Assembly (NCBI GenBank): GCA_024220505.1
Contig: JAKZZE010000008.1
Coordinates: forward strand, 1,736,001 to 1,800,000
From: Rhizopus arrhizus
Taxonomy: Eukaryota; Mucoromycota; Mucoromycetes; Mucorales; Rhizopodaceae
Direction: 5' to 3'
Length of the DNA: 64,000 nt
Positions 13,265 through 25,012 of the stretch are shown in pieces; the stretch's first letter is position 1; every line of letters begins with the position of its first letter. The translations under genes were made by a program, and so were the position numbers. Under the pieces are notes generated by a model. It searched no databases, was not told the DNA's origin, and was given only the letters and a program-made list of their open reading frames with translations.

Positions 13265-16200
13265 ATGAGGAATAATATCCTATGCCAATATGCCTCATTA
13301 AATGCAAACAGTTTAATCAAATCTAATTCACCGCAAACTCAAAAAGAGTACATACGATACCTACGACTTCAAAAATATGACATAATATGCTTTCAAGAAT
13401 CTCACGCTTCAACTCCAGAACTTATTCATTCACTCGACATTCATTTTCAACCTAAAGTGTCCCACTGGACACCACATGTAGGCATTCTTTCATTCTCTAG
13501 TAATTTCCAAATTTCGATCATTGATACATCCAGCACATTCATTTCACCACGTTTTCAACTTTGTAAAGTCGATCACCCCCAACATTTCTATGAATCCTTT
13601 TTTATTTTGAACATATATGCACCTGCTCACTCGGACAGGGAAAGAAGAGAGTTTTTTTACCAATTGACAAGGATGCTCTATGGAATGCATGACCAAATTA
13701 CCTTTGACCGTTTGATAGTAGCGGGGGACTTCAATTACTCCAATAACCGAACAGAACAACTTTCATATGCGACATCCTCGGAATGGAGAGCCCTATTAAA
13801 AGAGTTTTTTCATAACAGCATGTTGATGAATGATCTAGCAAATATTCCAACATTTCAGCGTTATCAGTCGAATGCAACAATTAGTTCTGTTATAGACTAT
13901 ATTTATGTTGGCACAACTATTCACCATAATCTAAAAGATACACAGCTCACGCGTCTTCATCAATCTTGGTCAGACCATTCAATTTTGCAAGTCAGTTTTA
14001 TGGCAGGCCAAGCACCTACGGGTCCGGGATTATGGCGGGCTAATCCTGTATATGCTTCTCATTCGGCGCTCAAAGATCAAATTACTCACAAAATCAATCG
14101 ATTGATGCAAAACCTCTCCAGGGATACACAAAGCACACCAGCGGAAAAATGGGACAAGGTTAAATCAACAACGAAGAAAGTAATACGAAATTATGGGTAT
14201 TCGTATGTTGATTGGAGGAAGACGACAGTACGACGGTTAGAACGGAAAAGAAATCGTATTTTAAGAAGCCAACCGCCGTTGGCAATAAGAGCGCAATTGA
14301 TCGAACCTATTGATCGTATGTTAAGTAAATTGCAGCAAGAGTTGGCTATAATCGATGGATTGAAAGCAGGAATTCGATGGCGAGAACAAGGAGAAAAATC
14401 TGCTGGCTTCTTTAAACGTCTACATCAGCAACGTACAGTGCAACAGCATATGACGGCAGTCAAAGACATGGATCAACATCTGTCTACTAACAATGTCGAA
14501 GCAGTACCACCAACAGACCACACATCCGACCCAACTGCAATGAGAGAAATAGTACGGGAATATTACCAACGGTTGTATACAACTGATCATGTTCAGGATA
14601 TAGAAATCGACAATTATTTAAACAATATTCATTTTAGTAGATCAGTAGATCAGCGTGAAAACGACGCACTGGTGTCAAATATCACAATGGATGAACTGTT
14701 GGAGCAAGTACAACGCAGCCCCAAACAGAGTAGTCCCGGTAACGATGGATTGGGATATCAATACCTGCACATCTTGTTCGCCATTCCGTCACTCAAAAAG
14801 ATTATATTAGAGGTATACAATAACGCATTGACAAAAGAAGAAACCCCATCATCTTGGAAAGATATTCGTGTACGGCTATTACCAAAAAAAGGAGATTTAA
14901 CTGATTTAAAGAATTGGAGACCGATATCATTGATCAACTGTGATGCAAAGATTTTCACTCGTGTTATCAACTTACGGCTATCAAACATTGCTAACAAAAT
15001 CATTAATCCATCACAAACAGGGTTTATGCGAAGACGCTTCATAGGTGATAATGGACTTCTCCTTCATCTCATAGTTCAACAAGCGAGACTCAGCAAGCAT
15101 ACTGGTATCGGTCTACTCCTAGATCAAGAAAAAGCCTATGATCGGGTGAACCCTCAATATCTGATTAGAGTTCTAATAGCCTTTGGTTTCCACAAAAGTT
15201 TTATACGTTGTATCAACCATCTTTTCTTCGGGAATATGGTACAGATTAATGTGAACGGATACTTTACTCCTATTATTAACCAACAACGAGGTTTAAGACA
15301 GGGGGATCCACTGTCCCCAATCCTCTTTAACCTGGCATTGGAACCTCTGCTTCTGGCAATAAATCAAGACATTGACATGATCGGTTACAGATATGTCAAC
15401 ACAGGTATCGAACATCGTGTGAAGACCTTAGCATATGCAGATGATATATGCATCATAGTAGATAGTGTGCCCGACTATAATCGATTACACCATCATTTAA
15501 ATCGGTACTCATTGGTCTCTAATGCCAAGTTCAATCAAGAAAAGACAGAAGCTTTTGCTTTGAGCGGATACCCGAATGAAATATGGAAAACATATTTACT
15601 ACAACAAAAGATCTCAGTATATCATACTGATAGGTCATCCGAACCATTTAGATACCTCGGTTATCGCATAATGTTCACTACTGCTCAGCGAAGTTTTTTA
15701 CAGGACCAATTGATAGCAAAGGTGAAAGATCAAGTACATATATATTCACAGCGCCAGATTTCACTACGAGGACGCGCAACAATCATGAACACTCTGATCT
15801 TGACCAAAATATGGTATTGTCTCAGATTGCTACATCCAACGCAGGCCTTTTTCACAGAATTGAAAAAAATTATATATGCTTTTGTATGGCAGCATAAACG
15901 GCCGCTGATATCCTTTGATCAACTATGCCTACCAATTGCTCAAGGTGGTTTAGGTGTTTTAAATCCTCAGTTACAACATATAGTACTACAAATTCGACAT
16001 CTTCGTCATATCTTTAATAATACCAATTATCCCTCTTTGGTTCAGTCTACCATTAAGCATCATTTATCTCTAATAGCTGGTAATGATCGTTTTTATAGTA
16101 TCTCTCTTTTTGTACCGGCCCTCAGGAAACATGATCTCAATCAACCGTTATCAATCATGCATTCCATATATAAAGCTTTTGATCATTTCTCTCTAGAACC

Positions 16201-17086
16201 TGACTTCTCGGCCTTGTCTCTCTCAAATCTATTACTACTACCACTCGCAAAACTTTTCATCTCGATTCCTGACTCTCATTGGCTCATACGACACCCAAAA
16301 TTCCTAGCGTCCCATTTCTTCATCTATGATGATACTATTAATCGACTACGGATAAGAGTCAGAGGCGAATATGCAATGAAACCTGGATTGTGCTACCGTT
16401 TTTACAAAGACATTTTACAACATAGAACAATAAGGATACAGCCGTACTTATGGAAATACATTCTGACTGAACCACCAGTCATAGAGGATGACCTTACGGC
16501 AGACACTCTTTCTCAACAATTCCGCAATCAACAAATATGGCAGGAATTCACGTCATCTAAATTCAGACAAATAGTAAGCTTCTCCCACTATCAATCCAAG
16601 GTCAATATCCCCAAAGTTCGTCTAAAGTTGTTTTGGAGAACAAGTATGCTCCTTCAAGCACGTACAGTGTGGTATAGGGTACTTAACTTTAAGCTACCCA
16701 CGATGTCCTACTTACACAATATTCAAACAACTGATTCCAATCAATGTCGATTATGTCAAGATCACGAAGAAACAATGGAACACTTTTTGATCTTTTGTCC
16801 AATCAAATACTCAATTTGGAAATCTATATTTCACAAATTCTATCCTGACTTCAATCTGCAATCCGAATCAATATGGCAGCTACTTCGTTTTCTCAAACCT
16901 CCAGATTGCTTCCCTCGTCATTTGCGCCAACAACTATTCATAGTTGTGTCTACTTCATTATGGTACATATGGTACTTCCATTGGCAATTCGTCATCCACA
17001 ACGTTCCTTATCAACCCAATCTAATCATCTCCAAAATTATCTCACAAGTCTCTACACTTACAAATGAACATCCTTTGATCGAATAA
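13265..17086 (+). CDS. LINE ORF2, endonuclease–reverse transcriptase
   Basis: 1,273 aa. The N-terminal 230 residues are an exonuclease–endonuclease–phosphatase domain: LNANSL (N13), FQESH (E45), AGDFNY and a C-terminal SDHS. The reverse transcriptase follows, with LRQGDPLSPILFNL and the catalytic YADD at residues 724–727. The C-terminal part has the zf-RVT zinc-binding pattern C1161-X2-C-X8-H-X4-C. It would nick the target and prime reverse transcription there. No frameshift or stop is seen. ORF2 lies in a different frame from ORF1 with the arrangement TAA-TT-ATG, so reinitiation after ORF1 termination is the likely way it is translated (inference). Confidence 0.93.
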   Translation: MRNNILCQYASLNANSLIKSNSPQTQKEYIRYLRLQKYDIICFQESHASTPELIHSLDIHFQPKVSHWTPHVGILSFSSNFQISIIDTSSTFISPRFQLCKVDHPQHFYESFFILNIYAPAHSDRERREFFYQLTRMLYGMHDQITFDRLIVAGDFNYSNNRTEQLSYATSSEWRALLKEFFHNSMLMNDLANIPTFQRYQSNATISSVIDYIYVGTTIHHNLKDTQLTRLHQSWSDHSILQVSFMAGQAPTGPGLWRANPVYASHSALKDQITHKINRLMQNLSRDTQSTPAEKWDKVKSTTKKVIRNYGYSYVDWRKTTVRRLERKRNRILRSQPPLAIRAQLIEPIDRMLSKLQQELAIIDGLKAGIRWREQGEKSAGFFKRLHQQRTVQQHMTAVKDMDQHLSTNNVEAVPPTDHTSDPTAMREIVREYYQRLYTTDHVQDIEIDNYLNNIHFSRSVDQRENDALVSNITMDELLEQVQRSPKQSSPGNDGLGYQYLHILFAIPSLKKIILEVYNNALTKEETPSSWKDIRVRLLPKKGDLTDLKNWRPISLINCDAKIFTRVINLRLSNIANKIINPSQTGFMRRRFIGDNGLLLHLIVQQARLSKHTGIGLLLDQEKAYDRVNPQYLIRVLIAFGFHKSFIRCINHLFFGNMVQINVNGYFTPIINQQRGLRQGDPLSPILFNLALEPLLLAINQDIDMIGYRYVNTGIEHRVKTLAYADDICIIVDSVPDYNRLHHHLNRYSLVSNAKFNQEKTEAFALSGYPNEIWKTYLLQQKISVYHTDRSSEPFRYLGYRIMFTTAQRSFLQDQLIAKVKDQVHIYSQRQISLRGRATIMNTLILTKIWYCLRLLHPTQAFFTELKKIIYAFVWQHKRPLISFDQLCLPIAQGGLGVLNPQLQHIVLQIRHLRHIFNNTNYPSLVQSTIKHHLSLIAGNDRFYSISLFVPALRKHDLNQPLSIMHSIYKAFDHFSLEPDFSALSLSNLLLLPLAKLFISIPDSHWLIRHPKFLASHFFIYDDTINRLRIRVRGEYAMKPGLCYRFYKDILQHRTIRIQPYLWKYILTEPPVIEDDLTADTLSQQFRNQQIWQEFTSSKFRQIVSFSHYQSKVNIPKVRLKLFWRTSMLLQARTVWYRVLNFKLPTMSYLHNIQTTDSNQCRLCQDHEETMEHFLIFCPIKYSIWKSIFHKFYPDFNLQSESIWQLLRFLKPPDCFPRHLRQQLFIVVSTSLWYIWYFHWQFVIHNVPYQPNLIISKIISQVSTLTNEHPLIE

Positions 17087-17227
17087 TTACACTAGTTTCC
17101 TTTCCGTTTCGATAATACTATTTCTCTATGATACTTATATTCCAGATTTACTCATTGAATAATAATCTAGTCACACCACTCCGCGATGTGTGACTCCAAG
17201 TTTAATAAAATAACTTATTTTACAAAA

Positions 17228-17241
17228 AAATATGAACTCTC
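17228..17241. repeat. Right target-site duplication of the LINE
   Basis: Second copy of the 11–14 bp duplication, directly after the A tail. Its first three As cannot be told apart from the tail. Confidence 0.85.
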
Positions 17242-20046
17242 TAATTTCGGAATCAAAATATTTTATTTCTTGTACCAATTTCAAGAAAAGATAATGAGCT
17301 ACTTAAAAATGTAATGACTTTAGGAAATCCTTCAAGACAATATTGTTATCTTTTGACTCTTTGTTACTACGATAGTATTAATAAACCATTAATTTACTGT
17401 TCAAAAACTTAGCTAATATTACTCAAAACTGAAACACGGAGATGAATAGCGCTCATTGATAAAAACAGGAAACTAAATGGATCGCTTTACGAACAAAAAG
17501 TACCGCTTGACGTAACATTTTAAGCCTTTTTTGAATATTTTCCGGTTATTGCCAAGAGTTAAGAAAAAATTAATTTTGTAGAAATATAAAAAAATAAAAA
17601 TAAAAAGACTTTCTATGTGCAAATTAAATGCTAACTCAAAAATCTAATGAACTGAAGGTAAAGGAACATTTTAATTGAACATTGCAAGTGATTATGTACT
17701 AGTAAATAAATATGAAACTTGTGCATAACGGAGTATAATGTATGATGCTGCATATATTGTGAATGCATGCTTCTTTAATTTATTCATAATTAAGGCACAT
17801 TTGAATCACACTCACTGTAAAATACTATATTTGTGGGACAGTAGTTGCTCTATTTTGCGTTTCACTTTTATATCGCAAGACGTTTTTTCATTTGTGAATA
17901 CAGAGCTTACTGAATTTACTATAGGAATTGTTAGTCATACCGATATTAATCTCTATTGGCTCTCGAGAAGTCTAAATACTCCCCCTCTTCACTTTTCAGC
18001 AGTCATTATACATATTTTTTGAAAAATTTCTTGTAGTTCTCTTCTTTTTTTGACAACAAACCAAACAGTAAAGCGAATAAATTTAATATTAGCGAAATGA
18101 GCTACACTCACCATGAGCAAGGTCCTTGTGAAAAAGTGGTTCATCTTTAGTTTGACCGTAAAGTTTCATTTTTGTATTGAGAACAAAGTAGAGTTGATAA
18201 AGACACGAATTGGTGTCTTTATGAAACTTACTGTGGATTAAAAAAAGACGCTGCTGGTAGCTATCTTTCAGTGAAAATGTCTGTTGTTCATAAAGTCTTT
18301 TTGAATCAATACACTAGTATGTCATTGGGATATGAAGAAAGCATGAGAAAAGCACACAAGGTCGAGTATTATAGTTGTTAATGTACAATGAAGAATGCAA
18401 ATCATATGCCATGACCAGAGCTGCTTTAAATGCAATGATTATAGTATCAGTTTTGATTTTTTTTTAAAATGAGCTCCAGGAAAGAGCTCTCTTCTTTTTC
18501 AGTGGGCTGCTATGAACAAAAGACAGTTTGGGCCTATACTTTGTAAAAGATACGACCCTTCATAATAATAACTATATTAAATCATATCATAATCAGTTGG
18601 ATTTTATTAATTTGATTGCACTAAAGTACCCGTGTAGATAGAATGAACTATATTCTTTTACAAGTTGTAATCATTGATGATGGACAAGATGCTGTATGTG
18701 TTCAACTTGGCGCAAAAACAAAAGAAGCTTTATGAAGAAAAGAAATGGAAGATAATATTGATGCTGATAAATCCATGTATATAATCACTGTAAATATAGA
18801 TTATGTAAATTGTTTGACTTTTTATATCAACATGATTCAAGCATTCATTTGAAATAGCCCTTTAGATTTGAATTCATTTCTCAATCACACTTGTCAACTA
18901 TCTTTCTAGCTATTCATGCCTCTGATCAGGTTGTATTATACAAGTATGTATTTTATTCCAAGAATAAAATATCCCTTGCAACATTACAAAAGTTAATTTT
19001 TTCAAACAGTCTCAATGAAGAAGCAATTGAAATCAAGGACATCTTTAAAGAAACTGCCAGAATTTCAATCAAATACGGATTAGCTTTTTGAAAAACTGCA
19101 TTATTACTAAAAAAAATTCTTCTGCTTAGCCTTTTTACTAGACTTACTTGACTAATAATATTTTAAGTGCCAACGAAGTTGAATTTGCAAAAACACATAT
19201 TTGAATCCTGTAAATACTGCTTTACTAAAGCAGAGCTACCTCCTGATTTTCAAAGGCACATAAAGATCTATTGAGTCTTTCTATGCCTTTATGAAGCTTT
19301 ATTCTAAATAGGATATTTGTTGAGGTATTTTCTGTTCATGTAGAGCATGCATCTGAAACTTCTTTTCAAAATAAAGAATATATGTAGGTGATTGCAACTA
19401 TAATTATTCAGATTCTCAAGATAATTTGCCCAGAAAACTATTATGTTAAATAAAATGATAGAAAGTAACAAACAACAAAATTTTATTCCTCCATTGGCCA
19501 TATTGTATAACTTTATAGAAAAGCAGATAAAATATACACCATATTTTATCATTAAATTAGTTAATAGAATTTGCTAAGTTTAAAGAAGCTGAAAATTTAA
19601 AAGATGAATATGCCCAAACAAATAACAATATGGCTTACAGTCAGCCTCCCCTGAAACAGTAAGGTTGAAAAGGTATGAGGTGGAGAAGCAGCAAAAGGTT
19701 TATAATCTCGTGGATTTCTTTTCAGAACCAACTCTGTAAAAAAGGGAATGGCTTCAATGAATATATGAGCTAATAGCAAAGTTAAAGAATTTGGAGAATA
19801 GAAGAGGAAGAACTATATAAGGCAAATATTAGCTACTTTAAGAGTGGGGTTCTAATCCGCTGATTAATCTCAAGAAAAACAAGAAAAACATTCTTATATA
19901 TTATGAAAATACTGTTATCAAAAAAGATTAATTAGTTAGAGGATAAAATTTATGTACTTTCATAAGACATTCTTTTTCTGGTAAGCTTTATATATAAATT
20001 CTTCTAAGCTCATATAAAGAGCTTTATACTTATTCCTCGACTTTTC
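17242..20046. other. Gene-free interval, possible decayed coding scraps
   Basis: About 2.8 kb with only short open stretches. The longest are 66 codons at 18891–19091 (+), 94 codons at 17738–18022 (+) and 82 codons at 19304–19552 (–). None has a motif I recognise, and codon use does not stand out. They may be relics of mobile DNA. Confidence 0.5.
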
Positions 20047-20243
20047 TATTCTTTATATATATATACATATAAAACATTTGATTTTGATTGTACTTTTTGA
20101 TTTTATGACATTAACTTTATTTTTTCAAAAGGATGTATGAAAGAAAGAAAGAAAGTAGGAGGGGAGAGGAAGAGGAGAGGGGAATAAAGAAAGCGCAAAT
20201 GTGCGAGAGATTTCCTACTGATGTATAAATGTGTTGAATGAAC

Positions 20244-21069
20244 TTATTGAGAACAGACAGGGAACTTGCTAGAGTTTTGCAAGTTGGTACAGACGTTCTT
20301 CTTGGTCTTGGAAGACTTGCTGATGTTGACACCAGAGATACTGAAGCCGGTACAGGGTGTCTTGGTAGAACAGTCAATGCTGACGATGGGGTTACCAGCA
20401 GATGAGACGGAACCAGTGATACCGCTGATGGAAACGTCGCTGATGGACAAGGAGCTAGCATCGTTACCGTTACAGTAGCTTTGTTGGTTCTTATCACAGT
20501 AGTGGGTGGTGATGATGACAGGGTTATCAACGTTGGTAAGCTTGATGTTGCTGTACTTGACATCAGAGACAGAACCCTTTCCACCGGGCCAGGTCTTGAT
20601 ACGGACACCGTTTTGACAGTTGGTACAGCTACTGTTGAGGATACGAACAGTCTTGACACTTTCAGACTTGCCACCCTTACCAAGAGAGCCGACACTGAAA
20701 CCGTGGCCACCGTTACAGTTGATGTTGTTCAAGGTGATGTTGGTAACACCACCGTTGATAGCAAGACAGTCATCACCAACAGTGAGGTGGGAGTTTTGGA
20801 AGATGATACCTTGGGAGGAGGAGACATCCAAAGCATCAGTGTTCTTGGCAAGATTGCTACTGGTAGAGGCAGTCTTGAGGGTAATGTTGTCAAGAATCAA
20901 GTTTTGAGAGTTGGTAACACCCATGTGAGCTCTGGGAGCGTTGACGATGTTGATACCAGAGACCTTGGAGTTAGTAAGGCCGAAACGGAGAACAGTAGGG
21001 GCGGTGTGGTCAGCAGCATCGTACCTATAGTTATTGAGTTAGCAACTATTGTATGCGATGAAGAATAGG

Positions 21070-21109
<40 letters not shown>

Positions 21110-21483
21110 TACCAAGCTTGACCGTTACCGTTGATGGTTCCACCACCGTAAATTTGAACATTGTCACCCTTGAAAGAAATGTAGTGATCCAAGTTCTTAA
21201 AGGAAGAGCTACGAGCAGGCAAGTTGATAGTACCGGCAAGGTTAACATTGACATTCTTGAGGCCTTGGAGTGTAACAACGCTCTTCAAGTTGTAGGTAAC
21301 GCCCTTGGTGAAAGTGACAGTACCACCATTCTTACAGTTGTTGAAGGCAGAGGCAATGTTGGCAGCAGCATCACCACTGCTTGAGGCTACAACACAGTTT
21401 GCAGCAGCAGCGACATCATTGACACCGAGAGAAAGCAACAAGAGAGCAGCGACAGAGGAAGTTAAAGAAAGGAATTGGACCAT
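20244..21483 (-). CDS. Secreted polygalacturonase (GH28), copy 2, on the inverted repeat
   Basis: Two exons, 21113–21483 and 20244–21024, coding for 383 aa. The 88 bp intron (21025–21112) holds a homopolymer of 38 bases right after the GTAAG donor. It has a signal peptide (about 1–26, ALLLLSLGV core) and intact GH28 motifs: NTD, GDD, GHG and RIK, at the same positions as copy 1. The translated exon 2 is identical to that of copy 3 over all 226 residues after its internal Met. Copy 1 differs at scattered positions, so copies 2 and 3 arose from a more recent event or are kept alike by gene conversion. Expected role: extracellular pectin hydrolysis. Confidence 0.93.
21070..21107 (-). repeat. Poly-A/T run inside the copy 2 intron
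   Basis: 38 consecutive As on the plus strand (U-tract in the transcript) directly 3' of the splice donor. The intron of copy 1 has a run of only about 12, which accounts for most of the intron length difference. Confidence 0.9.
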
Positions 21484-21633
21484 TGTTACAACGATTGACT
21501 TTGTAAGAGAATGAGGGTGATGATTTGAATTTCTGGATGGAAAAAGATCTGCTTTTATATAAATCAAAAAAAGCGTGTATCTCAGCCTGGTACATAAGCA
21601 GGTTGTTTCAGGGACAGTTGCAATTAATAAGAG

Positions 21634-23621
21634 CAATTAATTGCTTTCGGAAAAATATAATTCTTGATCGGCAAGTGTTGGTTTTAATGTTACATCAATT
21701 TTGAGACGTCAGTTCAGTTCACCGCGGTATTCATATTTGCCTTTTATGGTCAAATGATATAAAAATATACTAGTTTATAAAACCTTTGTAAAAATTGTGA
21801 AACATACTTTTCGCATCCAGGTAACAACGTCTGATGTTGGGAAATCTTGTTTGGTTTCAGAGCGGAGGTGCTATATCCTGTATTATTAGAACTAAATGGC
21901 GTAATTTCAGCTCTTTTCCAAGAGAAACATTAAGTATCAAATGTACTTGTATTTTATCAAAATCTTCTAAAAATTTAAGCATTAAAGAACAATTGTGTAG
22001 CACAAGATAATTATTGACGATCTATGCAATGACGTGCTATCCAAGCTGGTTAAGAACAGCCTGTTAAACTTCAAAGAGCTTTATGAGCTATAATTCGTTC
22101 ATTTTTTAAAGTTTTTCTTTTGCCGCGTATTAATATGCTTATTATATGGTTCAATCGAAAAAATGTAAAATATTAGAGAAACTTAAAATAATGGAGCAGT
22201 GATCAATTAAGTTAGACTGATGTTGTGGAGTTTGGAAGTACAAAACCCACATACACCATTGTTCATGTTACTAATGCTTATATTTTTGTTGTTGAAGAAG
22301 CTACTCATATAAGATCGTTTTACTCAACCAATTAATTTAAACTAGAGAAGAAGATATAAAAAATTATCTCGTTTTTCTGAGAAAGGCTTATCATGATTTT
22401 TGACAATATTGAATATAAAACTTCCAAATATAGCATCAATATTACACGAATTTTAATGTCATCTTTGATACTTAAGGTGATACAGTGCACGTTTAATGAT
22501 CGACTTGTATTAGCCAATTATTAAGAGCTATCCCCTGCCTGCCTCAGAAATCGGTTTACAGATCAAAGTATATGCTTCATATCAAGTACAAAGCGAACAC
22601 AAAAACATTAACAAAATAAATTAATTCCCTTAAAAGTAAAATTTGTTTTTTTGTACGCAAAGGTGCTGTGCTCACTTTAGGAAATTGTGCTCACTCTTCT
22701 CTCCCAATTTTCGCGATTTACAAATCTCTTGGTTGTTCCACAGCTTGAAGATGGAGAAAAACGTGTTATGGGGTGATGACTGCTAGTAATCAGAAAAATA
22801 CACTGTCTATTATGTTTATTAGACGGCAATAAGCATAAGCAGACAAGTATTAAAACTATAATGTTGACCGCTCCACGAGAGGCACAAATCCTCTATATCA
22901 ATATGAGTTGTTTTACTCACACATCTTCAAAAAAAAGGGCCATCCAATTATTGCATGATCAGATAAATTTGCATCTCCGTGAGTATTTGATCTCATGTAA
23001 TCGATCGGAATAAATGAATCCCATAAAGTACAAAGTCATACTGCTTGAAACAACTGTTTTTAAAATATCTGCTCAATTCCTTCGTACTTGTAAAACAACC
23101 GCCAGTAAAGGCGCTGCTATTTATTCAAACACTTATTCAATAATAAATTTAAATAAGTGAAATATTCACTTTAAGCATGAATGATGTTATAATCAAATAA
23201 ACCTTCAGCAATACAAACAGATAACATAAACCCTACAATTTTTGTACATTTGTGTATCTTTAGCTAAATAATTCAGTGAGACACGAGGCGATATCTTACA
23301 AACAAGTTTTTTCTTTGTTAATTACAATTATAATGATAAGTGTATGAGGACGATATTTTTGGTTTTAATGATCAGAATATTTATAAATAAGCCTACATAC
23401 ATGCTTGTAAATTTACTGTTGTTTAGTGCGTTCCTTGATAAAAAAAAAATACAGAAAATGATGTAAAGGTGTTAAACCAATCAGCGTTTTTTGATGTTAC
23501 AAAAACACAAAGGTCATTGAATTTAATACAGCATAAATATTGCAATTTTCCGAAAACTATAATGAAGTTTAACAAAACATGATATTATTAACTAAAATAA
23601 GACTCGGAAAAAAGCCAGATA
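21634..23621. other. Unique spacer between the inverted-repeat arms
   Basis: 1,988 bp separating the arms, holding the diverging upstream regions of polygalacturonase copies 2 and 3. Similarity between the arms stops about 150 bp upstream of each ATG, so distal control elements are probably not shared. No gene is seen in it. Confidence 0.6.
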
Positions 23622-23771
23622 CTCTTATTAATTGCAACTGTCCCTGAAACAACCTGCTTATGTACCAGGCTGAGATACACGCTTTTTTTGATTTATATAA
23701 AAGCAGATCTTTTTCCATCCAGAAATTCAAATCATCACCCTCATTCTCTTACAAAGTCAATCGTTGTAACA

Positions 23772-24145
23772 ATGGTCCAATTCCTTTCTTTAACTTCCTC
23801 TGTCGCTGCTCTCTTGTTGCTTTCTCTCGGTGTCAATGATGTCGCTGCTGCTGCAAACTGTGTTGTAGCCTCAAGCAGTGGTGATGCTGCTGCCAACATT
23901 GCCTCTGCCTTCAACAACTGTAAGAATGGTGGTACTGTCACTTTCACCAAGGGCGTTACCTACAACTTGAAGAGCGTTGTTACACTCCAAGGCCTCAAGA
24001 ATGTCAATGTTAACCTTGCCGGTACTATCAACTTGCCTGCTCGTAGCTCTTCCTTTAAGAACTTGGATCACTACATTTCTTTCAAGGGTGACAATGTTCA
24101 AATTTACGGTGGTGGAACCATCAACGGTAACGGTCAAGCTTGGTA

Positions 24146-24186
<41 letters not shown>

Positions 24187-25012
24187 CCTATTCTTCATCG
24201 CATACAATAGTTGCTAACTCAATAACTATAGGTACGATGCTGCTGACCACACCGCCCCTACTGTTCTCCGTTTCGGCCTTACTAACTCCAAGGTCTCTGG
24301 TATCAACATCGTCAACGCTCCCAGAGCTCACATGGGTGTTACCAACTCTCAAAACTTGATTCTTGACAACATTACCCTCAAGACTGCCTCTACCAGTAGC
24401 AATCTTGCCAAGAACACTGATGCTTTGGATGTCTCCTCCTCCCAAGGTATCATCTTCCAAAACTCCCACCTCACTGTTGGTGATGACTGTCTTGCTATCA
24501 ACGGTGGTGTTACCAACATCACCTTGAACAACATCAACTGTAACGGTGGCCACGGTTTCAGTGTCGGCTCTCTTGGTAAGGGTGGCAAGTCTGAAAGTGT
24601 CAAGACTGTTCGTATCCTCAACAGTAGCTGTACCAACTGTCAAAACGGTGTCCGTATCAAGACCTGGCCCGGTGGAAAGGGTTCTGTCTCTGATGTCAAG
24701 TACAGCAACATCAAGCTTACCAACGTTGATAACCCTGTCATCATCACCACCCACTACTGTGATAAGAACCAACAAAGCTACTGTAACGGTAACGATGCTA
24801 GCTCCTTGTCCATCAGCGACGTTTCCATCAGCGGTATCACTGGTTCCGTCTCATCTGCTGGTAACCCCATCGTCAGCATTGACTGTTCTACCAAGACACC
24901 CTGTACCGGCTTCAGTATCTCTGGTGTCAACATCAGCAAGTCTTCCAAGACCAAGAAGAACGTCTGTACCAACTTGCAAAACTCTAGCAAGTTCCCTGTC
25001 TGTTCTCAATAA
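23772..25012 (+). CDS. Secreted polygalacturonase (GH28), copy 3, on the inverted repeat
   Basis: Two exons, 23772–24142 and 24232–25012, coding for 383 aa. The 89 bp intron has a run of 39 Ts after the donor. Signal peptide and catalytic motifs (NTD, GDD, GHG, RIK) are as in copy 2, and the protein appears identical. A TATATAAAA element lies about 75–80 bp upstream of the ATG (near 23693) and is duplicated in copy 2. The two genes point away from each other, so each has its own distal upstream DNA within the 2 kb spacer. Expected role: secreted pectinase; identical paralogues may raise dosage. Confidence 0.93.
24148..24186 (+). repeat. Poly-T run inside the copy 3 intron
   Basis: 39 consecutive Ts after GTAAG, one longer than the counterpart in copy 2. 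It is a useful marker to tell the arms apart. Confidence 0.9.

Larger units (their letters stand above)
11948..17230 (+). mobile_element. Non-LTR retrotransposon (LINE), both ORFs open
   Basis: A 5.3 kb element with ORF1 (11949–13262), ORF2 (13265–17086), a short 3' UTR with AATAAA near 17201, and a seven-base A tail (17224–17230). It is bounded by the direct repeat TATGAACTCTC (11937–11947 and 17231–17241), 14 bp if three adjacent As are counted. Both ORFs are uninterrupted, which suggests recent insertion. An AP-type endonuclease plus reverse transcriptase, two CCHC knuckles in ORF1 and no evident RNase H point to the L1/Tx1 side of non-LTR elements; the clade call is inference. The element starts one base before the ORF1 ATG, so it either has almost no 5' UTR or is truncated exactly there. 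Confidence 0.9.
20047..21633. repeat. Left arm of a 1.59-kb inverted repeat
   Basis: 1,587 bp whose reverse complement matches 23622–25213. It covers a whole polygalacturonase gene plus about 150 bp upstream and 197 bp downstream. The 5 bp length difference is explained by a GAAA microsatellite (four units here, five in the right arm) and the intronic homopolymer (38 versus 39). The segments I compared are otherwise identical. Confidence 0.92.

Noticed and set aside
17738..18022. 94-codon ORF as a gene
   Set aside because: Hydrophobic, low-complexity composition typical of AT-rich noise; no start context or motif.
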